This document shows positions 52,586 to 61,459 of a stretch of 64,000 nucleotides of DNA, in pieces (the stretch's first letter is position 1; each line of letters starts with the position of its first letter). Location: NCBI GenBank assembly GCA_017399695.1, contig JAFQBK010000016.1, forward strand, positions 248,001-312,000. The letters are read 5' to 3'. The notes below the pieces were generated by a model. That model saw only the letters and a program-made list of their open reading frames with translations, searched no databases and was not told where the DNA came from. Source of the DNA: Clostridia bacterium. GTDB taxonomy: Bacteria > Bacillota > Clostridia > UBA1381 > UBA9506. The position numbers and the translations under genes are program-made.

Positions 52586-53458
52586 TTAATATCTTTCATA
52601 TCCGCTAATTAAATGTTCGTCTCTTAAAAGCGGCAATACACGCTCTAAAAGAACTCCGTCGCGGCGTTCATAATCGTATCCGCTGCTTGCTTTAATGCAC
52701 TGGGACACAAACTGTGCCGCCCAATCAATCGCCTCGGGCAAGCTGTCCCCTTTTAAGAGCGAACCAATCAAAACGCTGGCGAAGACATCTCCCGTTCCGG
52801 GGTAATAATCCTCTAAGCATCGACTGGTTACTTTCCAGTATTTATCGCAGCTGCGCTCATAGGCAACCACACCGACCATATCCTTATTCTCGGTATCCGG
52901 TGCACTGGTAATGAGCACCGTATCCGGTCCTAAATCAGATAACGCCCGAAGCCACTCGCGCATTTCCTCTTTGGTGATATCATTTTTGACCTCACGTCCC
53001 AAAAGCAGTGCCGCCTCGGTGAAATTGGGAACAATGATATCTGCTTTTGCTATCAGCTTGCGCATTTCCGGTACCATTTCTTCCGAAATGGAGCTATATA
53101 GGCTTCCGTTATCGCCCATCACCGGGTCAACAACGACCAAAGTATCTTTTGTTCGAAATCGGTTTACGATATCTGCTACAAGCTCTGCCTGCCGCGGAGA
53201 ACCCAAAAACCCGGAATAGATGCAATCGAAGGTCAGGCCGAGCTTTGACCAGTGTTCAATATACGCTGGCAATTCGTCCGTCATATCATGGAACGTATAG
53301 TCCTCAAAATCGCCTGAGTGTGTTGACATAATCGTCGTCGGCACGGGGCAAACCTGAACTCCCATGGAAGAAAGTGTTGGTATAATCGAACAGAGCGACG
53401 CCCGTCCGAAACCCGACAGGTCATTAATTGCGGCAACCTTTTTAATGGTTGGTTTCAT
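52586..53458 (-). CDS. Pyridoxal/pyridoxamine kinase-like protein
   Basis: A 290-aa PfkB-fold kinase of the PdxK/PdxY type, which would phosphorylate B6 vitamers in salvage. Features: AAINDLSGFGRASLCSIIPTLS (N-terminal substrate loop), YSGFLGSPRQ, VDPVMGDNGSLY, PNFTEAALLLG and the catalytic YYPGTGDVFASVLIG. These fit pyridoxamine kinase rather than thiamin HMP kinase. The ATG at 53456-53458 is 9 nt from AAAAGG and was chosen over an earlier ATG pair that abuts it. Last gene of a unit with galK. Confidence 0.85.
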   Translation of the reverse strand: MKPTIKKVAAINDLSGFGRASLCSIIPTLSSMGVQVCPVPTTIMSTHSGDFEDYTFHDMTDELPAYIEHWSKLGLTFDCIYSGFLGSPRQAELVADIVNRFRTKDTLVVVDPVMGDNGSLYSSISEEMVPEMRKLIAKADIIVPNFTEAALLLGREVKNDITKEEMREWLRALSDLGPDTVLITSAPDTENKDMVGVVAYERSCDKYWKVTSRCLEDYYPGTGDVFASVLIGSLLKGDSLPEAIDWAAQFVSQCIKASSGYDYERRDGVLLERVLPLLRDEHLISGYERY

Positions 53459-53483
53459 TTCCATCATCCTTTTGATTCACAAA

Positions 53484-53915
53484 TTAAAATTCTTCTCCGG
53501 TATACGGCTCAAACATTCCCTCAAACAAAACCTCCTCAACGATGCGCGCTGCATCCAAAATACAACCGTCACAGCTACGCAAAGGAACTCCTTTGAGTTC
53601 GCGGCAAATGAGGCTTTGGTTTTTCTCGCGGAACGCGTCTGCCAGCATTTTACCCAAGGCATAGCTTTCTTTTTTGGTTGAGGGCGCCGAGAGTTTAGCG
53701 TCGCTGTTTTTCAGCCCTGCAAGAATCAGCATTGCGCTGACTGCACCGCAGGTTTCCATCATCCCTGCCATTCCAAGGCCTAATGCCTCCGTCATGCGAA
53801 ACGCATCCTCTTCTTTTACGCCAAATAAGTCCGCATACGCGCAAACGACTGCCTGACAGCAGTTATAGCCCTGCTTATGTTTTTCGATTGCCAAACCGGC
53901 TCTTGATTGTTCCAT
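53484..53915 (-). CDS. C_GCAxxG_C_C family redox-type protein
   Basis: A 143-aa protein with the cysteine pattern of this family: YNCCQAVVCAYAD, METCGAVSAMLILAG, a Cys in SLICRELKG and a late pair in LRSCDGCILDAAR. The glycine after the first mid-Cys is kept (CGAVSA for CGAxxG), so the motif is slightly changed. Members are thought to bind an iron-sulfur cluster or act in electron transfer, but no function is proven. It lies 9 bp after galK. Confidence 0.82.
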   Translation of the reverse strand: MEQSRAGLAIEKHKQGYNCCQAVVCAYADLFGVKEEDAFRMTEALGLGMAGMMETCGAVSAMLILAGLKNSDAKLSAPSTKKESYALGKMLADAFREKNQSLICRELKGVPLRSCDGCILDAARIVEEVLFEGMFEPYTGEEF

Positions 53916-53924
53916 TGTGCTCTC

Positions 53925-55106
53925 CTATTTGATTTCGTGTCCGCCGTCTGCAATCTGCGACAGATAAAAAGACGCCGGATACCCGATTTTTTCTTCGTAT
54001 GCTTTTCCTACCTCTTGGATAAAACGGTCAACCGCCTCATTCTTTACCAGAGAAACCGTACATCCACCAAAGCCTGCGCCGGTCATTCTTGAGCCGATGA
54101 CGCCGTCGATTTTTCTTGCTTCTTCTACCAAAGTGTCAAGCTCTACACCCGTCACCTCGTAATCATAGCGAAGCGAGTCGCCCGATGCGTTCATCAGCGC
54201 ACCAAACTGAACCATATCCCCCGCCGCAAGCGTTTCGATACTTTTCAACACACGGGCATTTTCCGTAACCACGTGCTTTGCGCGTCTTCTTACGGTTTCA
54301 TTTTCAATCTCCTCTGCATGAGCAAAAAATTCTTCTTCAGAAATATCGGAAAGGCAGGTAATGTTCGGGAAAGACTTCTTGAGTGCCTCTACTGCTGCTT
54401 CACACTCGGCGCGACGCTCATTATATTTCGAGCTAGCCAAGCTTCTCTTTTTATTGGTGTTCGCAATCAAGAGCGTATAGCCGTCCATCGAAAGCTTTGC
54501 GTGGCGATATTCTAAGCTGTCACACTTTAAGAAGATGGCACAGTTTTCCTTTCCCATCGCAGATGCAAACTGGTCCATAATGCCGCAGTTTACACCGATA
54601 TAGTTATGCTCTGTTTTCTGGCCAATCAATGCCATTTCTATCATATCCACCGGCTCTTTGATGCCGTTTTTCTCATTGGAAAGCGTTGCAAAAGCAAGCG
54701 CCGTTACCACTTCAATTGCCGCAGAGGATGAAAGTCCACCGCCGTGCGGAAGCGTATCATCAAAAAGCATATCGCAGGCACAAATGGTATAACCCGCTTT
54801 TTGAAGCTCGTTCATTACGCCCGCCTGATAGTTGCCCCAGGAAAGCTCACGGTAATCCTCCAAACGGCCCGTATCAATTTCCACCATTTCCGGAAGGTCC
54901 GTTGCTTTCATATGTACCAAATTGTCCTCACGCAAACGCAAAAGGATAGTTGAACCCATCGAAAGCGCAGCAGGGAATACATATCCGCCGTTATAGTCTG
55001 TGTGTTCACCGATTAAGTTCACTCTTCCTGGTGAATGAAACACGCGGATTTCACCACCTGCACCGTAAAGAGATTCAAATTCTTTTTTCAGCTCTGAAAT
55101 CATCAT
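53925..55106 (-). CDS. galK: Galactokinase
   Basis: A 393-aa GHMP kinase that makes galactose 1-phosphate. Signatures: the galactokinase N-terminal GRVNLIGEHTDYNGGYVFP, the ATP loop LPHGGGLSSSAAIEVVTA, the catalytic Asp region NCGIMDQFASAMG, and GSRMTGAGFGGCTVSLV. No galT, galE or mutarotase lies in the window, so the rest of the Leloir pathway is elsewhere. GGAG is 7 nt before the ATG. Confidence 0.95.
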   Translation of the reverse strand: MMISELKKEFESLYGAGGEIRVFHSPGRVNLIGEHTDYNGGYVFPAALSMGSTILLRLREDNLVHMKATDLPEMVEIDTGRLEDYRELSWGNYQAGVMNELQKAGYTICACDMLFDDTLPHGGGLSSSAAIEVVTALAFATLSNEKNGIKEPVDMIEMALIGQKTEHNYIGVNCGIMDQFASAMGKENCAIFLKCDSLEYRHAKLSMDGYTLLIANTNKKRSLASSKYNERRAECEAAVEALKKSFPNITCLSDISEEEFFAHAEEIENETVRRRAKHVVTENARVLKSIETLAAGDMVQFGALMNASGDSLRYDYEVTGVELDTLVEEARKIDGVIGSRMTGAGFGGCTVSLVKNEAVDRFIQEVGKAYEEKIGYPASFYLSQIADGGHEIK

Positions 55107-55130
55107 AATTTTTCTCCTTTTAGCTATCGT

Positions 55131-55505
55131 CTAATGCTTCTCTTGCGTAAAATATCCCTCGAGCGAAAGGACATATTCGCCGTCTTGCTCTGTAAATTGC
55201 AACATCTGATACAAACGAGAAAGTTCAGGATTTTTGCCATACACTTGCTTGATACCGCGTAGGTCTGCTAAATTTAAGATGGATTTTGCCATCCCGTGTG
55301 CAAACGAAAGGTCGTCCTCTATCATTTTGACCAAATCAAGATATACTTTTCCCTCTTCTTTTAAGGTTAGCGCCGCAACGCCCAGACACTCGTCACGGTC
55401 CATACAAGTCATAACGATATCTTCCGTCAGGGAGACCTCTATTCCCTTTTTTAAAAGAAACTGCTCTGCAATCGTCTTATTTTCTACCTCTTTGATTGTC
55501 AGCAT
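55131..55505 (-). CDS. Small protein of unknown function, possibly GNAT-like (124 aa)
   Basis: The protein begins MLTIKEVENKTIAEQFL and contains CLGVAALTLKEEGKVYLDLVK, which could be strands of an acetyltransferase-like fold, followed by LSFAHGMAKSILNLADLRGI; the acetyl-CoA signature is not clear. It overlaps the end of rluB by 29 bp. A GTG at 55512-55514 is an alternative start; the ATG chosen is spaced 6-7 nt from GGTGA. The family is not firmly recognised. Confidence 0.6.
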   Translation of the reverse strand: MLTIKEVENKTIAEQFLLKKGIEVSLTEDIVMTCMDRDECLGVAALTLKEEGKVYLDLVKMIEDDLSFAHGMAKSILNLADLRGIKQVYGKNPELSRLYQMLQFTEQDGEYVLSLEGYFTQEKH

Positions 55506-56229
55506 GTTTTTCACCGTCCATTAATAATTTCAGCTCGCCCTCCGTTAAATGCCGCCACTTCCCCTTCGGGAGATTGCCGAGCATCACATTTCCTATGGCA
55601 ACGCGTTTTAGTTTGATGACATCATGTCCAACGACCTCGCACATTTTTCGTATCTGACGGTTTCTTCCCTCGGAAATGACAAAGGTAAGCTCCGTACTAT
55701 TTTCCTTTTGACCTGTAATCTCCACGCGACAGGGCGCAGTTTTTTTGCCGTCAATTACGACACCCGAGCGCAAAAGCCTTACATTTTCTAATAAAACATT
55801 TCCGGCAACCAGGACCTTATATTTTTTGCTGACCTCACTTTTCGGATGTGTCAGATGATAGGTAAAATCGCCGTCATTACTCAAAAACAAAAGTCCCTCG
55901 CTGTCATAATCAAGCCGTCCGACCGGATACAGTCGTGCATCCAAATCCTGCACCAAATCAAGCACGGTTTTTCTGTCAAACTGGTCCTTTGCCGTTGTGA
56001 CATAACCGGTTGGCTTATTGAGCATAATATAATACTTTTTTGTTTCCTCGCGGATAGGCTTTCCGTCTACGAAAACCTTGTCCTTGTCCGGATTGATTTT
56101 CGTGCCGAGCTCTGTAACGATTTTTCCTCCGACACGGACCTTTCCCTCAAGTATCATCTGCTCTGCCGCACGACGGGAACAAACGCCGCATAGAGCAATA
56201 TATTTTTGGAGTCTTAAAAGTTCTGCCAT
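55477..56229 (-). CDS. rluB: Pseudouridine synthase (RluB/RsuA family)
   Basis: A 250-aa enzyme modifying rRNA uridines. The N-terminal S4 RNA-binding domain (LRLQKYIALCGVCSRRAAEQ) is followed by the catalytic domain with LNKPTGYVTTAKD, the catalytic Asp in PVGRLDYDSEGLLFLSNDG, and SEGRNRQIRKMCEVVGH. RluB acts at 23S position 2605; RsuA at 16S 516 is less likely given the S4 and linker lengths. The frame starts at 56241 inside the ribosome site; the ATG at 56227-56229 follows GGAGG. Confidence 0.9.
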   Translation of the reverse strand: MAELLRLQKYIALCGVCSRRAAEQMILEGKVRVGGKIVTELGTKINPDKDKVFVDGKPIREETKKYYIMLNKPTGYVTTAKDQFDRKTVLDLVQDLDARLYPVGRLDYDSEGLLFLSNDGDFTYHLTHPKSEVSKKYKVLVAGNVLLENVRLLRSGVVIDGKKTAPCRVEITGQKENSTELTFVISEGRNRQIRKMCEVVGHDVIKLKRVAIGNVMLGNLPKGKWRHLTEGELKLLMDGEKHADNQRGRK

Positions 56230-56261
56230 GGTTTCCTCCATATAAGTTTCTATATTGTTTT

Positions 56262-56290
56262 ATTATACTATAAAATAAATCAATAGTCAA
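56262..56290 (-). promoter_or_regulatory. Sigma-A promoter for rluB-galK-pdxK
   Basis: Minus-strand TTGACT, 17-bp spacer, TATAAT. It lies 33 bp before the rluB ATG and is preceded by the terminator of the amino acid symporter gene. Confidence 0.88.
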
Positions 56291-56328
56291 TTTGCGAATC
56301 AAATTTGAAACAATATTTTTAAAGCGAA

Positions 56329-56365
56329 ATGCAGAAACCACCTGTCCTATAGGTAGTTTCTGCAT
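56329..56365 (-). terminator. Terminator-like hairpin after the amino acid symporter gene
   Basis: A stem of about 15 bp on the minus strand, ATGCAGAAACTACCT pairing with AGGTGGTTTCTGCAT (one T-G pair), 18 bp after the stop codon. The following T-run is interrupted (TTTCGCTTT), so termination may be partial. Confidence 0.75.
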
Positions 56366-56382
56366 TCAATGAGAAAAACGTA

Positions 56383-57738
56383 TCACAAACGATTAAAGTG
56401 CTCTTTTGTGGCGGATTTAATTACTTTATAAAGTCCAAAAATACCAATCAAGTTGGGAATTGCCATAAGTCCGTTCATGGTTTCGGATATACTCCAGATT
56501 AAATCCAGACTACCAACCGCACCAACAAAAACAAACACTACATAAATGCATCGGTAGATTAAGACTGCTCTTTTCGATTTGTTGGACAAAAACTCCATAC
56601 AGACCTCGCCGTAATATGCCCAGCCCAAAATGGTAGACAAAGCAAAAAATACGGTTGATAAGGTAACTACTACACCACCGACTCCTGGAAGAATGGAGTT
56701 AAACGATGCGATGCTTAAGGCCGCGCCGTCTAAATCTCCTGCAGTCCACACCCCGCTGGTGAAAATAACAAGTGCAGAAAGTGTACAGATAATAATGGTG
56801 GTAAAAAACACCTCAAACATTCCCCAAAGGCCTTGTCTCACGGGGTCTTTTGTGCTGGAAGCTGCGTGGGCAATTGGTGCACTGCCCAAACCCGCCTCAT
56901 TAGAGAATACGCCTCGCGAAAAACCGTAATGCATTGCAAGCATAATGCCGTATCCGGCAGCACCTCCGGCTGCCGCCTTAAAGTTAAACGCTTCTCGAAA
57001 AATCAGCGCAAATGCCGCAGGAATTTTGTCAAAATTTAATGCAACCGCAATCAGCGAACACACGACATAAAACAATGCCATAAAGGGCACCAGTTTTTCA
57101 TTGACCGATGCGATTCTTCGCATGCCGCCGAGAATAACTGCCGCCGCAATCACCGTTAAAACTGCACCGGTAATCCACGGTGCAATACCAGCAGTACTTT
57201 CCAAAGCAACGGCGATGGAGTTAGATTGGGTGGCATTTCCCGTACCAAGGCAGGCAATCATTGCAAAAATTGCGAAAAGAACCGCGAGCCATTTGAGACG
57301 GAGACCGTTTTTGATGTAGTACATCGGGCCACCGACCCACTCACCTTTTTCATTCTTTTCTCTATATTTTAACGAAAGCAGAATTTCTGCATATTTGGTT
57401 GCCATTCCGAGCAGTGCGCTCACCCACATCCAAAAAACCGCACCGGGTCCACCGGACATAATAGCTGTCGCAAGACCTGCGATACTACCCGTTCCAATCG
57501 TACCCGCCATCGCTGTCGCTACCGCCTGGAAGGGACTGACTCCCGATTGGTCTTTCGCGTGCTGTTCTTTTGTAAAAACACCAAAAATGGTGTTCTTTAG
57601 CATATAACCGAATTTTCGAAACTGCAAAAATCCTGTTTTAGCAGATAAGAACAAACCGATTCCTATCAAAAAAGCAAGCATGATAGGACCCCAAACCACT
57701 CCATTGACTGCTGCATTGATTTCGCTGATGAATTCCAT
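56383..57738 (-). CDS. Alanine or glycine:cation symporter (AGCS family)
   Basis: A 451-aa transporter with about eleven membrane helices. Family signature: MAGTIGTGSIAGLATAIMSGGPGAVFWMW (residues about 77-105, recognised as GTGSIAGLA and GPGAVFWMW) and SNEAGLGSAPIAHAASST. It imports alanine or glycine with sodium. It is encoded 28 bp after an Lrp/AsnC regulator, the likely controller. The ATG follows a GAGAATG region with weak ribosome match (GAGGAGAATGTTTAACTT before it). Confidence 0.94.
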   Translation of the reverse strand: MEFISEINAAVNGVVWGPIMLAFLIGIGLFLSAKTGFLQFRKFGYMLKNTIFGVFTKEQHAKDQSGVSPFQAVATAMAGTIGTGSIAGLATAIMSGGPGAVFWMWVSALLGMATKYAEILLSLKYREKNEKGEWVGGPMYYIKNGLRLKWLAVLFAIFAMIACLGTGNATQSNSIAVALESTAGIAPWITGAVLTVIAAAVILGGMRRIASVNEKLVPFMALFYVVCSLIAVALNFDKIPAAFALIFREAFNFKAAAGGAAGYGIMLAMHYGFSRGVFSNEAGLGSAPIAHAASSTKDPVRQGLWGMFEVFFTTIIICTLSALVIFTSGVWTAGDLDGAALSIASFNSILPGVGGVVVTLSTVFFALSTILGWAYYGEVCMEFLSNKSKRAVLIYRCIYVVFVFVGAVGSLDLIWSISETMNGLMAIPNLIGIFGLYKVIKSATKEHFNRL

Positions 57739-57766
57739 AAGTTAAACATTCTCCTCTAAACGCAAA

Positions 57767-58231
57767 TTAAATTATATCCTTATTCTTTTCCGGCAGCAGA
57801 CAAAGCTCACACTTGTTCGTCGAAAGAACAACCGAGGTCCTCGTTAAGGAAACGCCCTCTGTTGACTTAATATAATTCAAAATTTCTTCTAAGTTTTTCC
57901 CTGATTTTGCAAGTACTTTTAAGATAAAATCAAAATCGCCCGCAATATAGTGACACTCCGTAATTGAGTCATTTTCTTTTATTTTTTTCACAAATCCCTC
58001 ATTATATTTGGGATGCTCTAAACTGACATAGATAAATGCCATCAGTTCTCTGCCTAACGCACTTTGATTGATTAACGTCGTATATCCGCAAATAACACCT
58101 GCATTTTCAAGCTTTTTAATACGTTCAATCACAGCCGAGGTAGACAAATTGATTTTCGAACCAATATTTGTAGCATTCTCTCTCGAATTGTTCTTTAAAC
58201 ATTCTAAAATCTGATAATCAATCGAATCCAT
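57767..58231 (-). CDS. Lrp/AsnC family transcriptional regulator
   Basis: A 154-aa regulator: N-terminal helix-turn-helix (residues 1-50, MDSIDYQILECLKNNSREN and LSTSAVIERIKKLENAGVI) and a C-terminal RAM ligand-binding domain with YIAGDFDFILKVLAKSGKNLEE. Lrp-type proteins sense amino acids. It precedes the AGCS symporter in one transcript from the promoter at 58255-58283, so it probably controls alanine/glycine uptake and itself. GGAGG is 6 nt before the ATG. Confidence 0.93.
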   Translation of the reverse strand: MDSIDYQILECLKNNSRENATNIGSKINLSTSAVIERIKKLENAGVICGYTTLINQSALGRELMAFIYVSLEHPKYNEGFVKKIKENDSITECHYIAGDFDFILKVLAKSGKNLEEILNYIKSTEGVSLTRTSVVLSTNKCELCLLPEKNKDII

Positions 58232-58254
58232 CGCTATCCCTCCTATTTTCTAAA

Positions 58255-58283
58255 ATTATACAAAAAACCAAAAAACATGTAAA
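58255..58283 (-). promoter_or_regulatory. Sigma-A promoter for the Lrp regulator and symporter
   Basis: Minus-strand TTTACA, 17-bp spacer, TATAAT, 23 bp before the Lrp ATG. Confidence 0.85.
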
Positions 58284-58302
58284 GGCTTTTTAAAAATAGC
58301 CT
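58283..58302. promoter_or_regulatory. Near-palindrome abutting the lrp promoter, possible operator
   Basis: AGGCTTTTTAAAAATAGCCT, an inverted repeat with one offset base and an AT-rich centre, touches the -35 box of the lrp promoter. Lrp/AsnC proteins bind sites of this kind and often control their own gene; the assignment is inferred. Confidence 0.45.
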
Positions 58303-58410
58303 ATTTTTTTGTGTATAACGCATTTTCCGCCGAATTTTTTTCGTAATTTATGGACACGTTTTGTGATTAAAAAAGAATTTATTGCCTAAAGAAGTACTTT
58401 TTAAAGCAAC

Positions 58411-58436
58411 AAAAAAGAGGCTTTCGCCTCTTTTTT
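58411..58436 (-). terminator. Terminator of the GH20-GH95-amidohydrolase operon
   Basis: AAAAAAGAGGC, a TTTC loop on the plus strand, GCCTCTTTTTT. The amidohydrolase stop codon lies at its edge. The T-run is on both strands, so it can act either way. Confidence 0.93.
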
Positions 58437-59202
58437 ATATTTTTAATAATCTTTTTGCATTCTTTGATAAAATCAGTTCTTTTTCATCTTCCGTTATTTT
58501 CTCTCCCAGGACGCCTGCGATATACATTTTGAGATTACAGATAGGATAATCAGTTCCGAACAAAATCCGTTCCGCGCCAACTTCTTTGACAAACTTACGC
58601 AATATTCCGTAGCGCACCAATCCCGTACCGGAAAGATCAAGGTAAACATTATCGCATTTTTTCATAATTTCGATATGCTTTCCGACTTTTGCACCCTCGC
58701 CGGGATGAGCAAAGACAAAGGTAATATTTTTATGAGCCAGAGCCATTTGTTCCATCTGCTCCTGGTCCATGGTATGCAGGCTGACAACCATGTCCTTGCC
58801 CTCTAAATAGTCTAAAATTTCCGAAAAACCCGGGCAGGAATAATCCGACCATCCGTGTGCATACGGGACAAGCTCACCAATCAGTTTTACCCCATTTTCG
58901 ACTGCATAATCAATCTCTTTGCAGGACTCCTCCACATAATCGGGATGCACGTGGAACCCGGGGATATATTTGTCCCCGTATATCTTGCGCAAGGCAAGTG
59001 CATCTCTGTTTAAATCAAACATTCCGTCGAAACCCTTCACACCGCCGCCGATGACACTACCGCAAAAATGTGTCACGTTCTCGCGTGCCATATCTTCAGC
59101 AAATTCTTCGACACCGATCGGCGTTACCTCGCAAAATGCACCGAGCTGCTGATTGGGTTTTAAAAACGGGTGTGTATGAAAATCAATTACTTCAAAACTC
59201 AT
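58435..59202 (-). CDS. Amidohydrolase-type metal-dependent hydrolase
   Basis: A 255-aa TIM-barrel hydrolase of the amidohydrolase_2 group. Metal ligands: HxH in IDFHTHPFLK, FHVHPDY, FAHPGEGAKVG and the Asp in ILFGTDYPICNL. The type fits lactonases and decarboxylases of the COG2159/COG3618 families. Placed 3 bp after an alpha-L-fucosidase gene, it could be a fuconolactonase, but its substrate is not shown. No signal peptide, so it works in the cytoplasm. Confidence 0.82.
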   Translation of the reverse strand: MSFEVIDFHTHPFLKPNQQLGAFCEVTPIGVEEFAEDMARENVTHFCGSVIGGGVKGFDGMFDLNRDALALRKIYGDKYIPGFHVHPDYVEESCKEIDYAVENGVKLIGELVPYAHGWSDYSCPGFSEILDYLEGKDMVVSLHTMDQEQMEQMALAHKNITFVFAHPGEGAKVGKHIEIMKKCDNVYLDLSGTGLVRYGILRKFVKEVGAERILFGTDYPICNLKMYIAGVLGEKITEDEKELILSKNAKRLLKI

Positions 59203-59205
59203 TTT

Positions 59206-61425
59206 TTACTCTTCTCCTTTGGAAAGGACTTCGCCCTCTTCTCCTGCAAAGACAACATCCTCGCCGTTCATATTAACCTTGAGTTCACCACCAAAGCCGA
59301 TGGTTACGGCAATGTCAGTTACTTTTCCATTGTTCCATGCAAAGTCAACGGTATGACCGCCCGGTGTTTTTAAGCCCCTGATACTACCTTCTGACCAGTG
59401 CTCGGGCGCTCCAAACAGCAGATAGAGCTTATCTCCGCGGTATTGTGCCACCATCTCCGTTACCGCCGCTACTGCGCCGTAATTTGCATCAATCTGGAAC
59501 ACAAGATTTGGATAAATATCCAAAAGACTCGAGGTCGAGAAATCCTTAATGACACGGGCAATGCTATTATAGGCAAGCTCGCCCTCACCGAGACGGGCAT
59601 ACAGGCAGGCAACCCAGGAACTACTCCAGCCGGTATGTCCACCTCCCTGTGCCAAACGGTAATCAAGAGACTTTTTCGCCGCATGATACTGCTCCGGTCG
59701 TGTTTCCGAATCAAAGATATCGGACGGATAGAGTCCGTAAAGATGCGAAATGTGTCTGTGTCCAGGTTCTTTTTCCTCATATTCTTTATCCCATTCGAGC
59801 AGCCTTCCGTCACTACCGATAGCAAACGGCGGGAGATTATCGCGAAGCTTTTTCCATTTCTTCGCCTTGCCTTTATCGACACCCAGGATTTCTGCCGAAT
59901 CAATTGCATAACCGAGCGCATCATACGCGAGCTGTACGTCCATCGCCGAAGATTTGCCGAGGCTGACATAGAAAAGTCCTGTGCCGGCAATCGAGTTTTC
60001 CGGCGACTGGCTGGGAATAATCTGATACACGCCATTTTCATCGCGAACCAGATAATCCTCGTAAAATTCTGCAACCTCTTTAAATATCGGGTACGCACGA
60101 TTTTTCAAAAATTCTACATCACCCGTATAGCGATAATGGCTCCAAAAATGTTGACTAAGCCACGGTGCCGCACCAACCCATACGGAATAACCAAAGGATT
60201 CCGGCGTTGCCCTGCCCCACATATCAAACGCGTGCGGAAGCCAGATGCCTCGACAGCCATAAAGGTCTTTCGCCGCTTTTTTCGCATGCGGAACGCTTTT
60301 TTCAATCAGGCGGAATAAGCTGTCGGTATAATTGCCCATTCCTAGCGGCTCTGCCATCCAATAATTCATCTGCAAATTGATATTCAAGTGGTAATCGCTA
60401 CCCCAGGGCGCTTTGATTTTATGATTCCACTTACCCTGCAGGTTGGCAGGAAGCTCTGCGCAGAAATTCGCCGTCAAAAACAGATATCTTCCAAAATTAT
60501 AGTACAAAAGTATTAAATCATCTATGTTTTCCCCGTCAATCGCTCTTTGTAAGAGTTCTTCCGTCGGCAATTCTTCGCCCTCGGTCTTTATTTCAAGGGA
60601 AAAGGCGTCCATTTGCGCCGCAAAAGTTTCGGCGTGTGTTTTGCTCATTTTCTCATAATCATAGTCTAAAATCCTTGGATAGTCGCCCATAACCGCATCC
60701 AAAAAGACGCTGATATCAGCGACCGCCATCAGCGTTTTTGCGCCCGTAATACGGATGCCATCCTCGCCCGCGTCTGCCTTTCCGTCGGTCGTCACAGAAA
60801 CAGCCGTTTTATAGCAGATGCCGCCGTCAAACGAGCATTCATACAGAATTTTTTCGGGGTGGTATGTACAGCCTACCGTTGCCTCCTCATCTTCGGGACG
60901 GGAATAATAGAGCGTTCCGTCAAAGCCGGTTTCTGATTCCCAACGGCACACAACCACGCCCTCGCAGACATCAGCAAAGGCGGTAAGTTTTACCTCTGCG
61001 CCGCTTTCGGTTTCGCGCAGAACCTCTGCTATTGCAGTTCGCATATCGAGCGTACGAATTTTGTATGTATTTTCACCCGAAAGGCGGAAGCAAATATCAC
61101 CTGCCGGCTGAAATAAATCCATACGGTTCGGTCGACGACTGACACCGGCACCTTCGCCGGAAAGCCATGCATTGGCAACCGCAGTTGCTTTAAAATACTT
61201 CTCCTGTGCAATCAAAGACCGCACCTGTCCCAACACTTCTTTCGGCACCTCGTCGTTATCACGCATACGGGTGACACCACGCCACAAACTCTCGTGGTTT
61301 AGGGAAATCATATCTTCCTCTATCCCCCAAACCATACCGGCCAATCTGCCGTTACCGATTGCCAGTGCATGATCCCAGTTTTCCGGTGCTGTTTTGTTCC
61401 AAATGGTAAAATGCTGTTTCATCAT
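59206..61425 (-). CDS. GH95-family alpha-L-fucosidase-like protein
   Basis: A 739-aa glycoside hydrolase matching GH95: N-terminal WDHALAIGNGRLAGMVWGI and NHESLWRG, catalytic-domain LNINLQMNYWMAEPLG (the paired Asn equivalent to the nucleophile-activating residues), WLPHAFDMWG, and HRHISHLYGLYPSD. GH95 enzymes remove alpha-1,2-fucose or, less often, alpha-galactose. No signal peptide, so it would work on imported oligosaccharides. Two ATGs at the start are both usable (GGGGAG upstream). It is 34 bp after the GH20 gene. Confidence 0.9.
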   Translation of the reverse strand: MMKQHFTIWNKTAPENWDHALAIGNGRLAGMVWGIEEDMISLNHESLWRGVTRMRDNDEVPKEVLGQVRSLIAQEKYFKATAVANAWLSGEGAGVSRRPNRMDLFQPAGDICFRLSGENTYKIRTLDMRTAIAEVLRETESGAEVKLTAFADVCEGVVVCRWESETGFDGTLYYSRPEDEEATVGCTYHPEKILYECSFDGGICYKTAVSVTTDGKADAGEDGIRITGAKTLMAVADISVFLDAVMGDYPRILDYDYEKMSKTHAETFAAQMDAFSLEIKTEGEELPTEELLQRAIDGENIDDLILLYYNFGRYLFLTANFCAELPANLQGKWNHKIKAPWGSDYHLNINLQMNYWMAEPLGMGNYTDSLFRLIEKSVPHAKKAAKDLYGCRGIWLPHAFDMWGRATPESFGYSVWVGAAPWLSQHFWSHYRYTGDVEFLKNRAYPIFKEVAEFYEDYLVRDENGVYQIIPSQSPENSIAGTGLFYVSLGKSSAMDVQLAYDALGYAIDSAEILGVDKGKAKKWKKLRDNLPPFAIGSDGRLLEWDKEYEEKEPGHRHISHLYGLYPSDIFDSETRPEQYHAAKKSLDYRLAQGGGHTGWSSSWVACLYARLGEGELAYNSIARVIKDFSTSSLLDIYPNLVFQIDANYGAVAAVTEMVAQYRGDKLYLLFGAPEHWSEGSIRGLKTPGGHTVDFAWNNGKVTDIAVTIGFGGELKVNMNGEDVVFAGEEGEVLSKGEE

Positions 61426-61459
61426 TCTTCTCCCCTAACCTGTGAAAAATATCATTCCA

